Positions 61,149 through 64,000 of a stretch of 64,000 nucleotides of DNA are shown here, piece by piece (the first letter of the stretch is position 1; each line of letters opens with the position of its first letter). Location of the stretch: assembly GCF_045689235.1 (NCBI RefSeq), contig NZ_CP136864.1:2728001-2792000 (forward strand), read 5' to 3'. This stretch comes from Congregibacter variabilis (GTDB lineage: Bacteria > Pseudomonadota > Gammaproteobacteria > Pseudomonadales > Halieaceae). The notes under the pieces were generated by a model. The model ran no database searches and was not told where the DNA came from. It was given only the letters and a program-made list of their open reading frames with translations. The translations under genes and the position numbers were made by a program.

Positions 61149-61161
61149 CTGGAGAACAACT

Positions 61162-61755
61162 ATGTCACAACGCAGCGCAACTGTTAGCCGCGATACGCTG
61201 GAAACACAGATCACCGTGTCCGTGAATCTTGACGGCAGCGGCAAGGCCGAATTTGATACGGGCTTACCGTTCCTCGAGCATATGCTCGATCAGATTGCCC
61301 GCCACGGCATGATGGACATTAATGTTAAGGCCAATGGCGACCTGCATATCGACGCGCACCACACCGTCGAGGACATCGGCATTACTCTGGGGCAGGCGTT
61401 TACCAAAGCGGTGGGCGAGCGCAAGGGTATCCAGCGTTATGGACATGCCTATGTGCCTTTGGATGAGGCGCTTTCAAGGGTCGTCATCGACTTCTCAGGG
61501 CGTCCTGGCCTTGAGTTTCATGTTCCCTTTACTCGCTCGGCTGTGGGCAATTTTGACGTCGATTTGTTCTACGAGTTCTTTCAGGGTTTTGTGAATCACG
61601 CTTTGGTGACTCTGCATATTGATAATCTGCGCGGCGCAAATAGCCATCACCAGATCGAGACTGTGTTTAAAGCCTTTGGCCGGGCCCTGCGCATGGCACT
61701 GAGTGCAGATCCGGCAATGGCCGGTGTTACGCCATCCACCAAAGGTGTTCTCTAA
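61162..61755 (+). CDS. hisB: Imidazoleglycerol-phosphate dehydratase
   Basis: 197 residues, the monofunctional form without the N-terminal phosphatase of enterics. Metal-binding histidines occur in LPFLEHMLDQIARHG, DIHIDAHHTVEDIG-like blocks (DLHIDAHHTVEDIG) and RGANSHHQIE. It catalyses step six of histidine synthesis. The mutY gene is divergent. First gene of the his operon here. Confidence 0.97.
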   Translation: MSQRSATVSRDTLETQITVSVNLDGSGKAEFDTGLPFLEHMLDQIARHGMMDINVKANGDLHIDAHHTVEDIGITLGQAFTKAVGERKGIQRYGHAYVPLDEALSRVVIDFSGRPGLEFHVPFTRSAVGNFDVDLFYEFFQGFVNHALVTLHIDNLRGANSHHQIETVFKAFGRALRMALSADPAMAGVTPSTKGVL

Positions 61756-61810
61756 GCACTTCGGGTGCTGTTAGAACGCGTTGCTTTAAAGGGCGCTAGG
61801 GAGACCCACT

Positions 61811-62461
61811 GTGGGTGAAACGGTCGCAGTAATTGATTACGGCATGGGCAATCTTCATTCTGTGGAGAGTGCCTTGCAACACGTTGGTGCCCAGAAGGTT
61901 ATCGTCACTCACGATGCTGACCTTATCCGCAGCGCGGACCGGGTGGTGTTCCCTGGTGTGGGAGCCATACGTGACTGTATGTCGGAGATTCGTCGTTTGC
62001 ATTGCGATGCATTGTTGGACACCGCGCTGCGCGAGCAGCACAAGCCGGTGTTGGCGATCTGTGTGGGCATGCAGGCTCTGATGCAGCGCTCAGAAGAGAA
62101 CGGCGGCGTCGATTGTCTGGGCCTCCTCGATGGTGAGGTTCGACACTTTGGCAGCCCCTTGGCGGATCACGACGGTAGCCGGCTTAAAGTACCTCACATG
62201 GGCTGGAACCGCGTTCACCAGGAACGCCCTCACCCTTTATGGCAGAACATTGCCGATGGCGAGCGCTTTTACTTCGTCCATAGCTACTACGTACACGCGA
62301 GTGATCGGTCACTTCTCGCAGGAAGTCTTGATTACGGCGTTAAAGCTGACGCCGCTCTGGCCAGCGATAACTTGTTTGCGGTGCAGTTTCACCCGGAGAA
62401 GAGTCACCGGGCGGGCTTGCAGCTTCTGAGTAATTTTCTTGATTGGAATGGAACATGCTGA
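61811..62461 (+). CDS. hisH: Imidazole glycerol phosphate synthase, glutamine amidotransferase subunit
   Basis: 216 residues from a GTG at 61811. C84 in AICVGMQAL is the nucleophile, with the His/Glu pair in QFHPEKS near the C-terminus, and opening VIDYGMGNLHSV. Supplies ammonia to HisF. It overlaps hisA by 7 bases. Confidence 0.96.
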   Translation: MGETVAVIDYGMGNLHSVESALQHVGAQKVIVTHDADLIRSADRVVFPGVGAIRDCMSEIRRLHCDALLDTALREQHKPVLAICVGMQALMQRSEENGGVDCLGLLDGEVRHFGSPLADHDGSRLKVPHMGWNRVHQERPHPLWQNIADGERFYFVHSYYVHASDRSLLAGSLDYGVKADAALASDNLFAVQFHPEKSHRAGLQLLSNFLDWNGTC

Positions 62462-63192
62462 TTATCCCTGCCATTGATCTAAAGGACGGCGAGTGCGTCC
62501 GGCTTCGTCAGGGCGAAATGGACGATAGCACCGTGTTTTCTGACGATCCTGTTGCAACAGCGCAGCGCTGGGTGGATGCGGGGTGCCGACGCCTGCATCT
62601 GGTTGACCTGAACGGCGCTTTCGCCGGGACGCCGGTAAATGGCGATGCCGTGACGGCGATTGCGGCGAAGTTTCCGGATCTGCCTATACAGATCGGCGGC
62701 GGGATTCGTACCCTCGAAACTATAGAGTTTTACCTTAAGGCAGGCGTGAGTTACGTAATCATTGGTACCCAGGCGGTAAAAGAGCCGACTTTTGTCGCCG
62801 AGGCCTGCGCGGCGTTTGAGGGCAAAATTATCGTTGGTCTGGATGCGAGAGATGGCCGGGTTGCCACAGACGGTTGGGCCGAAGTATCGGCGCTTCAGGC
62901 TACGGATCTGGCCCGGCGCTTTGCGGATGATGGCGTCAGTGCCATTGTTTACACCGACATAGCTCGGGACGGCATGATGCAGGGTGTGAACGTCGAAGCC
63001 ACTCTGGATGTGGCACAGGCTGGGGGTATCCCGGTAATCGCGTCGGGCGGTATCACCAATATGCGCGACATTCGGGCATTGGCTGAGCTTGGGAGTGCCG
63101 GCATCATGGGTGCGATCACGGGCCGGGCGATTTACGAAGGCTCCCTGGATCTGGCCGAAGCACAAAAATTCTGTGATGAGCGGGACGCCTGA
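62455..63192 (+). CDS. hisA: Phosphoribosylformimino-5-aminoimidazole carboxamide ribotide isomerase
   Basis: 245 residues from ATG 62455. The barrel starts IIPAIDLKDGECVRLRQG with D8, and the second catalytic Asp is in TDIARDGMMQG. It performs the Amadori isomerisation of ProFAR in histidine synthesis. Overlaps hisH by 7 bases and hisF by 1 base (TGATG). Confidence 0.97.
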   Translation: MLIIPAIDLKDGECVRLRQGEMDDSTVFSDDPVATAQRWVDAGCRRLHLVDLNGAFAGTPVNGDAVTAIAAKFPDLPIQIGGGIRTLETIEFYLKAGVSYVIIGTQAVKEPTFVAEACAAFEGKIIVGLDARDGRVATDGWAEVSALQATDLARRFADDGVSAIVYTDIARDGMMQGVNVEATLDVAQAGGIPVIASGGITNMRDIRALAELGSAGIMGAITGRAIYEGSLDLAEAQKFCDERDA

Positions 63193-63965
63193 TGGGGCTT
63201 GCGAGGCGCATTATTCCCTGTCTGGACGTAGACAATGGACGCGTCGTTAAAGGCGTCAACTTTGTGGATATTCGAGACGCTGGAGACCCCGTAGAGATCG
63301 CCGCACGCTACAACGAGCAGGGCGCTGACGAAATCACCTTCCTGGATATCACCGCCAGTCACGAGAATCGCGACACCACAGTGCACATGGTCGAGGCCAT
63401 TGCTCGTGAGGTGTTTATACCGCTGACGGTCGGTGGTGGTATTCGCAGTGTCGAAGACATTCGCGCCATGCTCAACGCCGGTGCTGACAAGGTGAGCATC
63501 AATACCGCAGCGATTCATGATCCTGACTTAGTGCGCCGTGCATCGGAGCGTTTTGGTGCCCAGTGTATTGTTGTGGCTATCGATGCCAAACGTGTTGATG
63601 ATGTCCATGGACAGCCGCGTTATGAGATCTTTACCCACGGCGGTCGCAAGCCCACAGGCATCAACGCTGTGGAGTGGGCACAGCGCATGGCTGCGCTCGG
63701 CGCCGGGGAGATCTTACTAACCAGTATGGATCGCGACGGTACCCGCGATGGATTTGAGTTGGGTGTTACCCGAGCCATTACTGACGCGGTAGATATTCCG
63801 GTGATTGCTTCAGGTGGCGTAGGCACGCTACAGCATCTGGTCGATGGCGTAATCCAGGGCGGCGCTGACGCTGTGCTGGCCGCGAGTATTTTTCATTTTG
63901 GTGAATTTACCGTGGGGCAGGCCAAGGAATATATGGCCAAGGCCGGGATCGAGGTTCGGACCTAG
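63192..63965 (+). CDS. hisF: Imidazole glycerol phosphate synthase, cyclase subunit
   Basis: 257 residues. IIPCLDVDNGRVVKGVNF (first catalytic Asp), TVGGGIRSVEDIRAML and LLTSMDRDGTRDGFELGVT (second Asp) are diagnostic HisF blocks. With HisH it forms IGP and AICAR from PRFAR. Starts inside the hisA stop (TGATG). The last 35 bases after it hold nothing recognised. Confidence 0.97.
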   Translation: MGLARRIIPCLDVDNGRVVKGVNFVDIRDAGDPVEIAARYNEQGADEITFLDITASHENRDTTVHMVEAIAREVFIPLTVGGGIRSVEDIRAMLNAGADKVSINTAAIHDPDLVRRASERFGAQCIVVAIDAKRVDDVHGQPRYEIFTHGGRKPTGINAVEWAQRMAALGAGEILLTSMDRDGTRDGFELGVTRAITDAVDIPVIASGGVGTLQHLVDGVIQGGADAVLAASIFHFGEFTVGQAKEYMAKAGIEVRT

Positions 63966-64000
63966 CTAAGACTCGGCGATAAATGCGCTAACAAGCGCCG

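Noticed and set aside
61755..61811. Terminator between hisB and hisH
   Set aside because: A short AGCAC/GTGCT hairpin exists but lacks a T run, and the genes read as one operon.

Overview
The window is a compact chromosomal segment of a marine-type gammaproteobacterium. Closest overall feel is the Halieaceae (OM60/NOR5) or Cellvibrionales group, judged from protein resemblance and gene pairings (waaA, tolC, DUF1249-cpdA-parE, mutY-yggX, hisBHAF, argA, glnE). The genus is inference. Genes are packed on both strands, many with 1-20 bp overlaps. No insertion sequence, prophage, integron or CRISPR array was seen. No gene-free stretch exceeds 300 bases; the longest is 23699-23992 (294 bases, divergent tolC/DUF1249), where I recognise nothing beyond the two ribosome binding sites.

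Region by region. 1-5140: edge-truncated AGCS symporter, VOC protein, DUF6279 lipoprotein, argA, and a pit/DUF47 phosphate-uptake pair. 5328-11902: a lone GspE/PilB-type ATPase, glnE, ilvE and a lysophospholipase-like hydrolase. 11919-22294: a cell-surface polysaccharide block with all four dTDP-L-rhamnose genes (rfbD-rfbB forward, rfbA-rfbC reverse), an aldose-1-epimerase-like protein, two glycosyltransferases, two methyltransferases, an alpha/alpha-barrel protein of unclear job, and waaA. 22274-28275: tolC, DUF1249, cpdA, parE, DUF1697 and a conserved unknown. 28406-34146: secreted M20 peptidase, a PEP-CTERM-like exported protein, a HIT protein, and a pentose-salvage set (GRP-family sugar transporter, deoC, rbsK). 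Between the transporter and deoC lies a strongly structured element, the most unusual non-coding signal in the window. 34237-37156: YceI and a large multihaem cytochrome with HEAT and TPR repeats. 38007-40760: a STAS plus SpoIIE-phosphatase/ATPase partner-switching pair. 41380-45583: rdgC, mnmH and a fused oxidoreductase-SelD (selenium modification of tRNA). 45576-47494: a LytS/LytTR two-component pair. 47593-55770: mixed small genes (DUF1653, GNAT, K+ channel, agmatinase, SpoIIAA-like, TIGR03643, beta-propeller, NUDIX, DUF6090, TolB-like/TPR, GDT1). 55871-59648: two SDR enzymes, a secreted acetamidase-like protein, tRNA-Phe and an LEA14 lipoprotein. 59703-63965: yggX-mutY and the divergent hisB-hisH-hisA-hisF operon.

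How they work together: three coherent pathways are visible (dTDP-rhamnose and surface glycan assembly, histidine biosynthesis, selenophosphate-dependent tRNA modification). Two signalling modules are also present (LytS/LytR and SpoIIE/STAS). Everything else is core housekeeping or small accessory genes. All functional calls rest on motif reading; no database search was possible.
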